This document shows, in pieces, positions 24,604 to 42,603 of a DNA stretch of 64,000 bases; within the stretch, counting starts at the first letter, position 1; the number at the start of each line of letters is the position of its first letter. Position numbers and translations under genes: made by a program. This stretch comes from Balanoglossus misakiensis (lineage: Eukaryota; Hemichordata), in assembly GCA_040954595.2 (NCBI GenBank), contig CM082580.2, positions 5,704,001 to 5,768,000 of the forward strand, given 5' to 3'. A model generated the notes under the pieces. The model saw nothing but the letters and a program-made list of their open reading frames with translations. It was not told the DNA's origin and did no database searches.

Positions 24604-27600
24604 CTACACAGCGTACTTCTTCTTGCCTTGTTCGTTGATGATGCATATATGCTAATAGAGAGAGAAACAAAAAAACCAGTTATATTTATTACACAGTACT
24701 TTTGCAATCAAAGTGAAACTGCATGCAACGCCCTGGCAAGGTATAATTTACAACCGATGGCATCACACAGCGATCTGAAGAAAATTATCTGTTTGGGGTT
24801 ATTATTTAAACCACGAGATAAACCCATAGAATCGTGAAGAGGGAAATGGCATTTTTTGTCAGAGTTACACACTCTTTATTCATAAAGAGTGTGTAGAAAG
24901 TACGCCCACTTACGCTAAGATCTCTGAAGTACTCATTGTAGTCCAATGCATATCCCACGACAAACTTGTCCGGAACTTCAAAACCAATATCTGAGAAAAA
25001 ACATGAGAAGAAACTTTTTAATTGCTTCAAAAAAGTGGATTGACTTTTTTGATTAGGCAGTATAAAGATTGTGTTCCAAATATCACTTCATGCTGCATAG
25101 TCACACACACAAGTACTTACAGTCGGGTCTGTATCCAACACTTCTCTCAGTGCGTTTCACCAGCAAACTTGCCACTTTCACACTCTGTGGGTTGTACTTG
25201 GCGACGATATTCAACAGTTTCTGCATGGTGTTACCAGTATCAATGATATCCTGAAAAATCAAAACAGACACATGATTTGTAAACTCGTTTTTGAGACGGG
25301 GAGTACCTAACGCACACCACTTTTTCAAAACTCTAAAACTCATATGGTGACCAGAACTCGCTTCCCAGACTCAGTTGGCATCAGCGAAAAAAAGAGCGCC
25401 ACTATATGTTCTTAAGAACACTCAGATACACATTTCAGCGATATATGGGCATATATGTAAATTGGAGGTGACCGTTCCTTACCTCCACTATGAGGACGTT
25501 TTTCCCGGTGAGATTTGAAAGGTTGTCACCACCAATTACCCGGATGTCGCCCGATGACCTGTCATTCTGGAAAAAAAGGAAGAAATACAGTGGGATTTAG
25601 TCATGCTGATCAATGGCAATACCCACGATTAAGGTTACTTGTCATCTTGCAGTATTGGACTGATTGAGAGGGGAAAGAGAGGGTGGGAGGGAGGGGGAGG
25701 GGGAACGGAGAGAGACCCACAGAGGGTGGGAAGGAGAGAGACATTTGAAGTCAGCAGAGATGAGATACAGCCACAATTCAGCATGATTGATACTCGCACA
25801 TTCACGCACAAATTTACCAGGAAAAGGCAGAGAATTTGTAGCACCCACAAATAGTGACTTTTCATGCAACAGTATACCAGGTTGACTGTGTTGCTTTTAA
25901 AATTTTGAATATATCTGTATTTGATATTTGCAAAATGAGAGTGTCATACCTTAAAGTCAAAGAAATACTCTGAACAGGAGAAGTCTTTGCATGTGATATC
26001 AGATGTTCATGTGTGCAAATCAGAGGTAACTGATTTCACAAGGGAGCGGGGGAGAAGATAAGTTGAGAAAGGAGATGAGAGGAAAGGGGGGGGGGGCAAA
26101 AGAGACACACAGAGAGAATTCATAGTGTATCTACATGTAGTAAATAATGTCCAGTAGTACTGCCATTACTGTAACATTAACATGCTATTGCATATTTCTC
26201 AATTATGGCCACTACATAACATTTACTATCACCACTTAAAACATGATACTTCTTGAAGTACCTGATTAATTGTGGTGATCAACCATAAATAATTAACCTT
26301 ACCACGGCTACCAACAAATAATTTCAAAACTGCTTCACAAATGCTATTCTCTCGAAAAAAGGGGGGTTCTTATATCCCAAATCATTCAGTGTTTCCCCGA
26401 GAGATTTCAACTCTCACCACACCACTGATCACGTTAAGAAACTTCCACATATATTTTACAGTTTCCACTTCACTGCGCATACCGGCACAGCTACAGAAAG
26501 GGCCCTTTTTGACCCAGTTTAATGGCATGCAAAGACAGGTCTACTGACCACCAATCTGCCTGTGCAATTTGCATTCAACTTGAATCAGTCAAAATAAACC
26601 AAAAAACCAGGCAATGCTGAATAATCAGCCATCGTCATGTGATCATTTATAAGACCAGAAAAAAACACTCAATTTGTCATTATTATTGAGTGTACATGTA
26701 CAGCATGTGTGAACATTTTTTCTAGCAAGACAGCCTAGACTGCCCTACAGAAAGGATGATCTATTCTGAAGGGCAGGCGATATGCCATGTTTAGCTGAGC
26801 CTTTGTTTCATATAATAAACAGACAAAAGTCTATCTATTCCTGTAGAAATACTCACAGGTGAGACATTCCATGATATGATTATGAAATGCTTAGTTTGGT
26901 GTATTTGAGACATAATTTTAGTAAATGACATCATGATATTAAAATAAGAAAACAATTACATATTATTACATATTAAATATTGAAAACACAAGCACAAACA
27001 GGTTTAATGAACAGATGCACAAAGACTGCAGAGCAAGGGAGACATCTTATTTCTTCAGTAATTTTCTTTTTTATATAAAATGGGAGGATTTCGTGTTGAC
27101 AGTGCTTGAGTGAGCATTGTTTGGTTTTAGCTGCTGTTTATATTCTACGCAGTGAAGTTGCCGTTGTGTGAATATTTCATGAAACAAAACGACAGAGGCA
27201 ATGCATGCAGACTGGTGAAACGTACTTTACAAGGACGGAGAGGTTGCCGTGGCAACAGAGTGTACACTGCACACAGAGACAGTGCGAGAAATGTAAATGT
27301 TCTGTGCTTACATGTACATTGCCCGAGGTTGCTGTCCCACGCCCGCAATCAATGTGCTTCTGCAACAGATAACGCAGATATGACAAAACACATGCAGGCA
27401 CACACATGCTGGAATCTCACAAACAGTCTCCGATCCTTCGGTTCATTCGAAGACACAAATTTTGTCGTCAACAAATTTCATCCTCAAAATTCACTGAACT
27501 GGTGATGAAACTATGGTGTGTTCTCAGACATAACAGTTTTTTTGTAAAAGAACACAATTTGTCCATCGGAACTGGTTTTTATCAGAGCTCGTACCGGCAC

Positions 27601-30600
27601 TGAATTACATGAAAGACTAAAATCGTCTTCAAAATGTAAATTTTTTTTAGTCAGTGCGAAAATCTAACAAGGTAATTATATCACATTTTGAGATAGCTTG
27701 ATGCTTCAACAAGTACTTTGCTTGTTATTGGAACCTCCTGGTTTCAAATTTATTTTACTGCCTGGTTCCAGACAGTGAATCATGCTACTCACCCCTTCTC
27801 TGTAAAATGGAATGGCCATGACTAGCCATGACTACAAATAAAATTTACCTGCATTGTTCTTCTCAAAGATTTCTAGCAGGCTTTAAAAACTAACGCAAAC
27901 AGAACGAAAACCATTGTTTAAAAGTGGATATGAAGATTTCGGAGACTCACCTCGTAACTCTTGAGCCGGATGAAATCCACGTACATGGGAACTGACCGCT
28001 CTGTGTTTCGGTTCAGGGCTTTGATGCAATCCAGGAGATCAGTGTAAAATTTGTAACCGCCCTTCAAGACACACAGTGCAACAATGGCTTCTGAGTTATC
28101 CATATCCTTCACAATGTTACGAGCTAGCCTTTCTGTCCTGAAAGTTAGAAATTTATTTGTCAGTATTTTTTTTTCTGAAAATCGTTGTGAAATGCTGCCG
28201 TTAAAAATGTGATTGGCCTAAATCCCATATCCTTTTGGTTCTCTCGGTCTCCAATTTACTTACCTATCGGCAATTAAACCCCTTGGTATGAGAACACTCT
28301 CCAGGTCTTCTTCGTAATGCCTGGGTATACAGAACATATCAAGGCTGTAGCCATCGTGGCTGTCGTCCACCTGAAATTAGCGAGAGAAGACGACATCTTT
28401 TTGTTACACAATTGTAAAATGATTCATGTCCATGACTTCAATAGTTTAAAATGTTTACTACCTACACACAGGGAAAAATATTTTGGGAAACTCAACAACC
28501 TGATAGAGAGAAACATTTCAAAGCGCAGATAGCTAGTGCTGGTAAATTTTGCAAGAGAACACATCGCACCTGGATAACCTGAAACCAGTGAAGTACTTCC
28601 CAGGAATTTATACCACAGTGGCTAGTTTGAATTACATTAAGTACATCCAATTGATATGTTTATTCATATCTATATTTTCCTAATATTTTGGATAAGTGGC
28701 CATATTATTCCCAGGAGAACACCGTAAACCAGACAACCAAAGTTGGCGATTTCAGTAGAATTTTTTATACCCAAAATTTTCACAAAGCCTTGTGTCTAAA
28801 ATTCCCCAATGAAGGCCTGCTTCAGGTGAAGCATTTCTGTGGATCCATCAAGCAACATACGACAACAGCCAGGACTGAGGTTGAACGATGAGCAATCGCA
28901 TACCCTCACCTGGGCCCTACTGTACTCAGTTCTAGATTAGGTACCCGTGAACCCTGCCCCACACCTGTCAACTGCCTATATTTCACATGCTCTCAAATTA
29001 TCCAAGTCCCTGCACTGTTTGGTACACTACTACCTCTGCATCGGTAATTAGCATGGCAGTGGTATGTTCATAATGATGACTTTTGCAAGTACTTCCAAAA
29101 ATAAATTCCAAAAACGATGTCATAGGCCACCAGATCATTGTGCAAAAGGTTGACTGACATCAATGTTTGATTTCCAAGGCGACACGCAGTTTCGTTTTCC
29201 AGTTTTAAAAAATGTGACATTTTAAATTTGTGTATCTGAGGGCAAACTGGTGCTTGGCATACCACCATGTCTGCAATCCTTTATGTCCGACTAGTTCCTT
29301 TATTGGCTTCGTTTATGATAGCCAACTGAAAGGTCACCTCTCCACAGTTGCATTCATCGGTAGATAGATGCAACTGAATTAAAGGAGACCTTTGATGCAT
29401 CATTTATAAAGAAAGACGTTTATTTATATCTATGAAATTGTTTTCGAATTCACGCTGAATTATATCTCCGATTGATGTCAGCAAAACTTCCATCAGAAAT
29501 TTTCATCAAAAACATATCCATTGTCCAAAATGTTATTCAGGATTGCCTCGCATACACTCAACACAAGAGCTTTTCATCCAAATCCCCAGAGGTGAATCAT
29601 TGTCATTTCATTCGCATCAGCAGCTGTTTGTATGAATGGGTATCATTTTTGAGAAGAGACAGGACACAATGGAGGAATTAATAAACAGAATCAGATGTCA
29701 AGAAAATGACGAGATGAATCCGACATCATCGTGACTACAGGCCGTGTCTCTGTTGTGAATGCCAGTCACGTACATCTGCCCGGTTGCTATGAGCCTCTGC
29801 CCCCCACTCTCGGTGCGTGAGGTTGCAACATAATTAAACAAGAATAACTGGTCACCTTAGTTACAAGTCACACATTGGGTTTAACCGTTTTTAATGGTAA
29901 AGTCCATCCTGAGACAATATTTTATTCTATCTCTATTTTCTCTCTAATTCGTTTGATAACCTGGCCTTACGAAAGTGATGGAATTTATTGGGGGAATGCA
30001 AGGATGAAGGGGTAAAAAATCAATCATGTGGACAAAATACAAGACCCACACAAATATTTTACATGATTATTGACAAAAACAATTATCAGAATATTTCACG
30101 GGAATCATTCAATGATTTTTTCCTAAAATTTTGAACTTTACCGAGAACTGGCTAAAATTCCTTTACATCAGCCACATACATTACAAGTCATTAGCATTAA
30201 AAAAATTATTATCATTTTTGTAAACTACCTACCATTCTCAGAGACTATAATGAAGTTACATATAATATTATATTGTAATGCTAATATTCCCTAATACGAA
30301 ATTCAAATTAGGTGTTTTTGCTTTGCTTTTATATGGAATTCCCTTTCAAATTCACATGAACAACAGAAATCACAAACAACACCTGTTCTCAGCCGGAACT
30401 CAAAATTTCCATATTAATAATAACAGATCAATCTTTTCCACATTTTATTGTGTCAACAATCATGACACATAGAACCACTCATGAATAATAAAAACATCCA
30501 TATTATATATTGGCTTTACGACAATCAACACTGAAGAATGGCCATAATAATAATGGGATTGTATATAAACAAAAGCTGCACAAAAAATATCGCTGTTATT

Positions 30601-33600
30601 TCCTGTGGGACAAAGAACAGACAACTGCTGACATGTTTGGCATGTACATTCATTGATACCTCTATTTCAAATTATTTTAATTGTCTTTCAATAACATCTC
30701 GTTTGAGAAATAGATAAAACATGGAACAGTCTGCTAATCTGGGAATTTCTGGCCCATAATTTAGACGTTGCACCAGTTATCTTCCTCAATTCTGATCACC
30801 ATATATGGCTGGCAGTTTTGTTTTTTAATTTATGACAAGTACTTTACATAAACCTGTCAAAATCCTTTAAATTAACCTTAAAAAACAACGTCTTCAGAGC
30901 AACACAAATATAAAAGTGGGAATGAACTTTGTATACATAACTTTCACACAGAACACAGTGATCTCTGGTTTATTGACTTGTCTGATATCAAACACTCTGA
31001 ACAAAGGTTCATAAACAGTTGGATCCACACACACGGGTAGAGAGACCTTTTTTCAGTGGCGTGTCGTGGGTTGGACTTTTAGTAAAATATAGACTGAACC
31101 CCAAACAATGTACATTTAATGTAACCATTTTTAAGGGACCAAAATGCTACCCTGGGCAAACCCGCAACTCCAGAAATAAATAAAAGCGAATAATATCATT
31201 CACAAGAATGGTTGGGGCAGTGAGTCGTCATTTACACTTTTACACCTGCGCTTGGGTGGGAATGCACTTTCACCCCCATTTCTCTTTACAGAGGTCCAAC
31301 TTGACCCATGGAAAACAATTGATTTGGATCAAACCATGGTGATGAGAGGGTGAATTATCCAGCAAGCCAAACTGATGTCATTCCATGTATACCTGGACAT
31401 TCCAGCACCTTTCACTACACTAAGTATTATGTCAAGTGTATTGATGTGTAGATTTGGTTACCTGTACTTTTCTTTAACAACAACCCCCGTTATCCCACAG
31501 GCAATTAAAGAGCATCAGTCAATACACTATAATTTTGAAGAAAATAACAACAATGGAAACTAATTATCATAACCGATTAGTTACATCATTATGCAAATAA
31601 GCCAATACTGAATCAGAAACTCCTGGGGAAAAGCTAGGTCATTTTTGTCTGTAGCAAATATACATTTGTCGTGGTACAATAAAAATTGTATAGTCAACTG
31701 CGTGAGACAAAAACACTACCATTGTTTTATTTATTTTAGTGACAATATAAAATAGGACACTTAACACACCTGACAACATTCCCCAAATTCACACCCCCGT
31801 CCCCATCCCTCCCAAAATCGGTTAAAGGTGTAAACACCTTGTACGTCTACCTGACAGCTCTATTGCAAGCATCACTCACTATGTACTTTAGCTACTGTGA
31901 ATTCTCTGACCACTGACTACATTACAAGGGGTCTTTTTTTTCTCCTCACGTTACAATTGTGACTATCAAATGAAGGATACATTATTGATTAGACGGCACA
32001 ACCAGATCCCTGAACAATGGGATTTCAACACGGGCAAATCTAACACCGCAACACCAGTGACGCAGATAACAGTTCGTGGACAGCATCAACTGCAGAATTT
32101 CTCCATTTGTACTTTCTGCCTTTCTCCCTTTTTTAAATAGTTTTTCAGCTTAATACTATCAGGGAAGCTTCCACAATATTCTTTTATTGTCCCCAGGGAA
32201 AAAATAATACCATGTTTTAATCTGCAGATCAGGAGTTTGCATTCCTTTATCATGTGTACAGCAAAACTAAATCCACATACCAAATGCATTTTTATTAAAA
32301 ATGGTTCGAGATTATATGTAACATCTTTGCAGTTTAATTAATCGAATACATGAAGCTTTGTTCTCTCAGATTCTATACTTTTGAATTGATGTCACCAAAG
32401 GCATAGAGACTCCGAGAGGTTCTGACTCTGCTTACATGTAGCGTACGGCTGGGAGTAGCCATCTTTATTTACAATAAATTATGTGCATGATTTCTGGTGG
32501 AGAAGTCAATGAATTTTAATTGGAGACAGTGTACAGTGTCCGGAAACGTACTGTAACGTACAGAAATGGAAAATCGTGGTCTTTTCTCTCACTGACAGTC
32601 ATGTGAGTGCTGCAGCTATCTGACCGAAAATCACTCTATCATAATCCGTTTAAATCTTGTAATTTGTATTATGGCATATATGACATCAATGACCTCTGAA
32701 CCACTTGCATCTGTCGCATGTTCAAGTGTTCCCCATACCACAAACATGTGACCTGACATTTACCAAACCACACTGTGCATTTTGTCTATCACATGCATCT
32801 AACGGGCAACGCATATACCTCACACTCACAGGATGTGGGTCAGTTTCATGTATGAGTAATTCCGCTTTGTTCCAGGGGAAACAGCACATGGCGTTTTCGG
32901 AACATATGGACAGGAAGCAATGGTACCATGAGTAAAATCAAATTTGAGCGATGGTAGTCATGAATTACTGGTGTGGTATAGGCTAAATGAAAATACCCCG
33001 ACTTTATAACAAAGTCCTGAAGACATTTCTAGAGAATACTGAGGACATAATTAAACGATAGATCACCCCCCCCCCTCCAATGTTTCCAGGGATGTCATCC
33101 AGATCTGATCCTGTGTGTACTTCAGTCACAGTACTACAGAGAAACATGGACCATGTGCTCATCCATGGTTCAAAATGGTTCTCGAAGACTGTACAGGGTG
33201 TTTTAAAATGCACCCGTTATATTCTAATGCGGTCTGCCATAAAACTATTACCGTTATATGCACGGAGAAATACACTCTTGTTTATTTCAGTGGGAACTCG
33301 CCGTACACAATATCACGACGGGGTAAAACCAAACGAAAACTGCTAGTAAGAGCCCAAAATTGCAGAAATACCCAGGAAACGTGAGGCCCGCATGGTGTCG
33401 TCGTGAAATAGGACCCCCATCGTGGCTTCAATGGCTTCGTATGAGCATTGGGCCCATGAGGTACCTCCACGACCTAAGGCTTAGCAACCAATACGCAGTG
33501 CGAGTGGAATGGCACAATACACCGACCGAGTGATCCTGCATATTTCCTAAACCACAAAGGTTGGACGAAAATGGTTGCAGTAGAGCTTCGAATTGATGAT

Positions 33601-34119
33601 TTTATGGCATGTGGTCTTGGAGGGGGGGGGGACCAGGTCAATGTCAGGCTTTCTACAAACACGTTCAGTAGTAGTACAAACAGATTGGAAACTGCGTGCG
33701 CAAAAGTTCATGGTCAAAAACACTCGGAATACTGGTTGAACAACTGCGACATTAGGACACGAAAGATCAAATAAGTGACTGGAGCAGCTAGTTACGTACA
33801 ACAAACTAGCACAACAGATCTACTGAGTTTTCAATGTTCTAACACAAACAGCCTACTCGGCATGACCGGCTTCGCTTCCGCGCTGCGGCCAGAACATGCC
33901 CCGCCGACCGGCGCGGCACCTCGCCGGCAAATTCTTTTTACATGTAGTATGTACTGGAGACGTTTTACGCCACTTTCTTCGTATCCAGATACACGGTAAA
34001 TGAAATCACCAACATTGTTTAATGTATGGAAACATACTAGTAGATATGTTGTATATACAGAGTTGACTGAAATAAATGACACCTCTCACCTTTATGTAGT
34101 CCTGACTATCTTCCGCCAT
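24604..34119 (-). CDS. HPRT1: hypoxanthine-guanine phosphoribosyltransferase, 7 coding exons
   Basis: This cytosolic purine-salvage enzyme converts hypoxanthine or guanine plus PRPP to IMP or GMP. Exons (minus strand) are 34119-34090, 28370-28264, 28137-27951, 25566-25483, 25250-25121, 24990-24914 and 24651-24604, giving 663 nt and 220 aa (human 218). All junctions are GT-AG and in phase. Visible motifs are VLKGGYKF (PPi loop), RLKSYE (flexible loop), VLIVEDIIDTG (PRPP loop with the catalytic Asp), [11 protein letters not shown] and [16 protein letters not shown] (purine and Mg binding). The last exon encodes [15 protein letters not shown]. Exon 1 encodes only [10 protein letters not shown], and intron 1 spans 5.7 kb. 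Exon 2 (107 nt) and exon 6 (77 nt) match the human exon sizes. Human exons 4+5 and 6+7 are single exons here. Asn replaces the Lys that follows DIIDTG in human (Lys140). Confidence 0.96.
24652..24913 (-). other. HPRT last intron with a perfect 13-bp hairpin
   Basis: Positions 24866-24878 (TACACACTCTTTA) and 24883-24895 are exact inverted copies with a 4-nt loop. The hairpin starts 18 nt downstream of the exon 6 donor on the transcribed strand. It would fold stably in the pre-mRNA. Any function in splicing is inference. Confidence 0.6.
31266..31355 (-). repeat. TAACCCTT-family short dispersed repeat, in HPRT intron 1
   Basis: On the minus strand this reads CACCATGGTTTGATCCAAAT, then TTGTTTTCCATGG and AAGTTGGACCTC, ending in a G-rich GGGGGTGAAAG. 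The same order of blocks occurs at 37770-37859, 38586-38688 and 41811-41895. It is one of four copies in the window. Confidence 0.6.
33860..33935. other. short GC-rich, CpG-dense patch inside HPRT intron 1
   Basis: About 75 bp (CGGCATGACCGGCTTCGC through GCACCTCGCCGGC) are strongly GC- and CpG-rich within AT-rich DNA. The patch lies about 160 bp inside intron 1, downstream of HPRT exon 1. It could be part of the HPRT promoter region or a fragment of a repeat. No protein domain is recognisable. Confidence 0.4.
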
Positions 34120-34294
34120 TTTGCTAAATGTGTTCATTTCCCGCCAACCCTGTTTGCATTGAAATGTATCACGTGGGTTTCACCATTAGATTCAGGGGGT
34201 GGTGTCGCATCATGCGCATCCTCATCATATCATCATGTACATGGTTGGTGAAGCTAAATCACAAATGAAAAGGAGATAAAACATTTTCATTCAT

Positions 34295-34360
34295 GAAAAT
34301 TGTTAGTCTAGAATCTATCCGTTTGTAGTCGCATAGATAGATTCTAGACTAGAAAATTGT
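34295..34360. mobile_element. 48-bp palindromic MITE with 9-bp target duplication
   Basis: Positions 34304-34319 (TAGTCTAGAATCTATC) and 34336-34351 are exact 16-bp inverted copies separated by 16 bp. GAAAATTGT (9 bp) flanks the palindrome flush on both sides (34295-34303 and 34352-34360). The element is only 48 bp long, far too short to code. The duplication makes it a transposed unit rather than a chance palindrome. Confidence 0.8.
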
Positions 34361-34755
34361 ATCATGGGAGTGATGAGAGATCAATTCTTAATTTTCAATA
34401 TTGAAAGCCAGCTGCATATATTTCAAAGTTTCTGTGGTGTTTTGATCAGTGGATGCATTTGTGTTGACTAACAACATCAAAAATCTTAGCATGTTGAATA
34501 TTTGCAAAACGGGGGGGAAAGTTTCAATGATCATACAGTCCACACCGTCAAGTGAAGCAGAAACTGAGTGAAACATTTGACAAAATATACACACACAAAA
34601 ACAGAATACAGCTCTGATGATGTTCAATGCAATGATGTTTGGCATGCAGTGGCTTGCATGTCCTTTTCAAACTTTTATGACTTTCTATAACAGAGGGCGC
34701 TCTCACGGCAACACATTCACATGCGGATCTCGGATTGCAACGATTGGCCAGACCT

Positions 34756-34790
34756 CAACTTTCCATAGTAACTATGGCTAAATTTGCATA
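34756..34790 (+). repeat. short dispersed repeat (CCATRGTAAC family), copy 1
   Basis: The block CAACTTTCCATAGTAAC followed by TATGGCTAAATTTGCAT recurs at 41666-41700 and, more diverged, at 61847-61882. In copies 1 and 3 a GATTGGC block precedes it at similar distance. Confidence 0.55.
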
Positions 34791-35561
34791 GGTGACCGTC
34801 TGGATGTACACCTTTAAATGTTGCGATTATCTCAGCAAAAGTAGTACCATATCACAAGGGTGACATTTGATAATCAATATTCACTTGCAGTATTTCATCT
34901 GTAGATATATTTTATGCCTATATATGTACGGTGCTGTATTAAACTTAAAGTTGAACGAGTCACTGAAATCATAAATAGGTTTCTGGATAAAACACTAAGC
35001 AACTGATCAGGTTGACTATCACCAGAAATGGGGTAATATTACAGTTTGGGGTTAAACTCTCAACCAATTTTCGATACTGTAATACTCACTGACACGCACA
35101 CATATGGAAGTTAGAAAACGGTATAACTAAATTGGAAAAAAACTGTAACTTTTATTTTTCACCAAGTATGTACAGAGAGTAAAATAGAATTATTACAACA
35201 ATCCATGGTAATTCTACAAAATCGATGCCATACACATACACGGTACACCACAGTCTACACGGATGAATCCTACAATCCCACAGCGTTGAAGTTTCCTTCA
35301 GGCTCATGAATTTCACTGACACCAAGTTGCATTTGAACTCAATAATAAATATTCTCCAAATCAGATGGGATCTAGATATGTGGACAGGTCATGTCACTTT
35401 ATTTATTCGGTATGGAAGCAGCAGTAACAACAACAAAAGAACATGTTTGTATATATAAAATAAACTGCAATGTATTGTTTCTGTGGCTATTTCATTGTCC
35501 AGACCCCCGGCACATTTTGTTAAAAACAATTTAACTACTAAGATGAGTTTACAGCAAAATA

Positions 35562-37356
35562 TTAGTTAGCAATGTAGATGACTGTGTGTTTCTCCAGGAG
35601 TTCAATGTCTCTTTCCAACTGTTTCATTTCGGCCTCCATCCTCTCTTTCCTGGCTTTCTTGGGCGCCGTGTCCGTGACAACGGAGAGTCCCTGATACTGG
35701 TGGTGGATTTCCTCCCAGTTTGTTTTAAGTCCGTTAAGAACGTGTTGCCTTTCTTCCTCGGTGAATTTCTTCATGGCCCCACGCTTGTAATGCTCTTTCA
35801 CGTACGCGTCGTATTCCGCCTGCGCCCGGGCAACTTCGTCCTTGCGGCGCGTCAGGTATTCAGGGACTTCTCCAAAATCCTGTGTGGGGGGGGGGGGGGA
35901 GAGATCATTCGGACAGTTAGTATGGAATTTGAAATGCGCTATTTATTTGTTGCATCAACAATAATCTGCCTCTGTAAACCATAGTAATTCTAGTCTCAGG
36001 ATGCAGAGAAATTACCAAAAAACCCATGGATTCAACACTATTCCCTCGAACAAAAACGCCAATAAAAACAATTGCTGCCATACACCATAATTTTTTATAT
36101 TACACATGCCATTTACTGATTTATCTATACAATTATTTGGGGTTACTTAGTCTAGTACATGCACTATACATGTACATATCATATTTACCTTTCTCTTAAT
36201 GTACTTTGGCACCAGACCAGAGATTTCCAAGGGATGAGTGTCACCCTTTTTGGTGTCTGCAAAGTTTGAGGCTGGCTTCTTGGGCACTGACATTATATTC
36301 TCCACGGCGTTTGTGGTGATGAAGTTTTTGGTTGATTTGATGCCCATGAGAGGCTTATCATTCTTGTCCGGCACCGCAGGCTTCCTGGAGTCCTGGTCGG
36401 GATACTTGAAGCCGGTCTTCTCCGGCAGGACTGGCTCCTTGCTCCGTTTCTTCATGAAGTCTGAGGGGTCGTCTACTTGGACTTTGGCTGGGCCCATGGT
36501 TTTGTGCGGTGTCTTGTACACTTTGGTTTCCGACTTCACCGTGGACCTGAATTTACTTTCATGCCTGTAGCGGGGAAAATGAAAATGACAGTTGGTGAGT
36601 ACTCTTTGCAGAGATTTGTGTGTGTGAAAATGTCTGCTACCAAAGTACTGGATCACGAACTTGATGCAGGGACTATGGACATCATCTCAGCCTCTGGTCT
36701 TGGAGAAACCATGGCTACTACCCCTGTGAACTTGAAGTATGCTAAGCTATACCCAGTTAATACAGACATAGCCCTAAATATGAGCTGAGGACAGTGAGGT
36801 TGCACTGCTGCACAGCCTCGCACAGGTAGTGCAACCACCATAGTCAGACACTCTTGTCTTTGCAATACATACTTGATAAGGGCAAATACAGGGCAGGAAT
36901 TGAATATTGAATGTGTGATGATGAATGTGCCATATTTTGTGTGCGTGTAAAGAGATACAAAAATGACAAATAAACCGCAACTGAATCCCCTCTGCCACCC
37001 TGAACTTCACACCTTGTAACTATGAGGGGCAAGTGGCTGGAGTGGAGAGATCACATGAAATGATGATGAATATCATCCATCGTTTCATGTTCAGACTCAA
37101 ATGTCCTGCCTCATCGAACAAGATATGACCCAGGATTCGAATATTTCATGCAGAAACTGGTGACTTTGCTTGAAACAAACTTTAGGACGAAGAATTTCAT
37201 AGATCTAACTTGAAACCGCGTACGTACACATTCATATCCAACCATGTCAAAATTTTACATGATCAAAATCGTGGAATGAACCACCCCGACTTACCTTGGT
37301 GCTTTTGGAGGAGTAATTTCCTCACGGGGAATAAGATTGTAGATGCTTTCTTCCAT
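35562..37356 (-). CDS. ENKUR: enkurin, 3 exons
   Basis: Enkurin is an axonemal microtubule inner protein and adaptor of cilia and sperm flagella, first described as binding TRPC channels and calmodulin. Exons (minus strand) are 37356-37295, 36564-36189 and 35879-35562, giving 756 nt and 251 aa (human 256). The start MEESIYNLIP matches the conserved ECIYNLIP of vertebrate enkurin, followed by a proline-rich stretch (TPPKAPR). Other family motifs are KTMGPAKV, KPAVPDKNDKPLMGIK, KNFITTNAVENIM, SGLVPKYIKRK and, in the last exon, the coiled-coil enkurin domain (NWEEIHHQYQGLSVVTD, EMKQLERDIELLEKH, ending VIYIAN). All junctions keep phase. It lies in tandem with PSMC5 upstream, about 0.7 kb away. 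Confidence 0.96.
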
Positions 37357-37769
37357 TTTTTTGCCCGAGTACTTCTAATCAGACGTTAGAATGCTGTATG
37401 AACTGGTGACGGTGTGTTTGGCTCTATCTAACCCGTAAATGAGTGACAACAAATGAGAGACTCGTATGTATGGGAACTAAGATGGCGAAACAAAATATAG
37501 TGGCCGTCGCTAAGGAAAACAGTCATGCGCAGATGTAAACATATGCAAATATGCATGGCGCCCTCTAAATAAGATCTATCGATTACTTTGTTTGTATAGT
37601 TAATACATGTACTACACTTTGTTTTGCTGGATGAAAACTTCTATGGTTATATGCCACAAAGCACAAAACCATTAAAATAGCAGAAAACAATAGTGTCACT
37701 CCTCCATTTATTCTGTGATGAAAGCCAAAGTTCCCAAACTCTAATGGGACACTCATATTATACTCTATC

Positions 37770-37859
37770 AACCCAATCACCGCCATCGTTTGGTCCAAAT
37801 CCATTGTTTTCTATGGTAAAGTTGGACCTTTCCAGGGGGAACTGGGGTTGAAAGGGTTA
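37770..37859 (+). repeat. TAACCCTT-family short dispersed repeat
   Basis: It begins AACCC, carries GTTTGGTCCAAATCCATTG and TCTATGGTAAAGTTGGACC, and ends GAAAGGGTTA. The same block order is found at 31266-31355, 38586-38688 and 41811-41895. Confidence 0.65.
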
Positions 37860-38060
37860 AAAATGAGACCACGCATAAATATATCAGCAAATAAAGGTAA
37901 AGACTGTTTATTAGGCAAACGAAGTCTCTGCCAACTAACAAATATGAGAGAAAACAGACCTTTGTCAAGTACATTTGAAAAATGGAGAGAAAACTGTCAC
38001 AGCGAAACAAGCTTTCTAAATATTGAGTTTCTTTTTTTGGACAAAATAAAGACAAATAAA

Positions 38061-42603
<4,543 letters not shown>

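Larger units (their letters stand above)
34120..35561. other. spacer between HPRT start and enkurin end
   Basis: This presumably holds the HPRT promoter and the enkurin 3' UTR; AATAAA-type signals for enkurin occur near 35398-35407 on the minus strand. It contains a 48-bp palindromic element (34304-34351), a CTCF-like motif (34690-34703) and one copy of a short dispersed repeat (34756-34790). No gene is supported. Confidence 0.5.
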
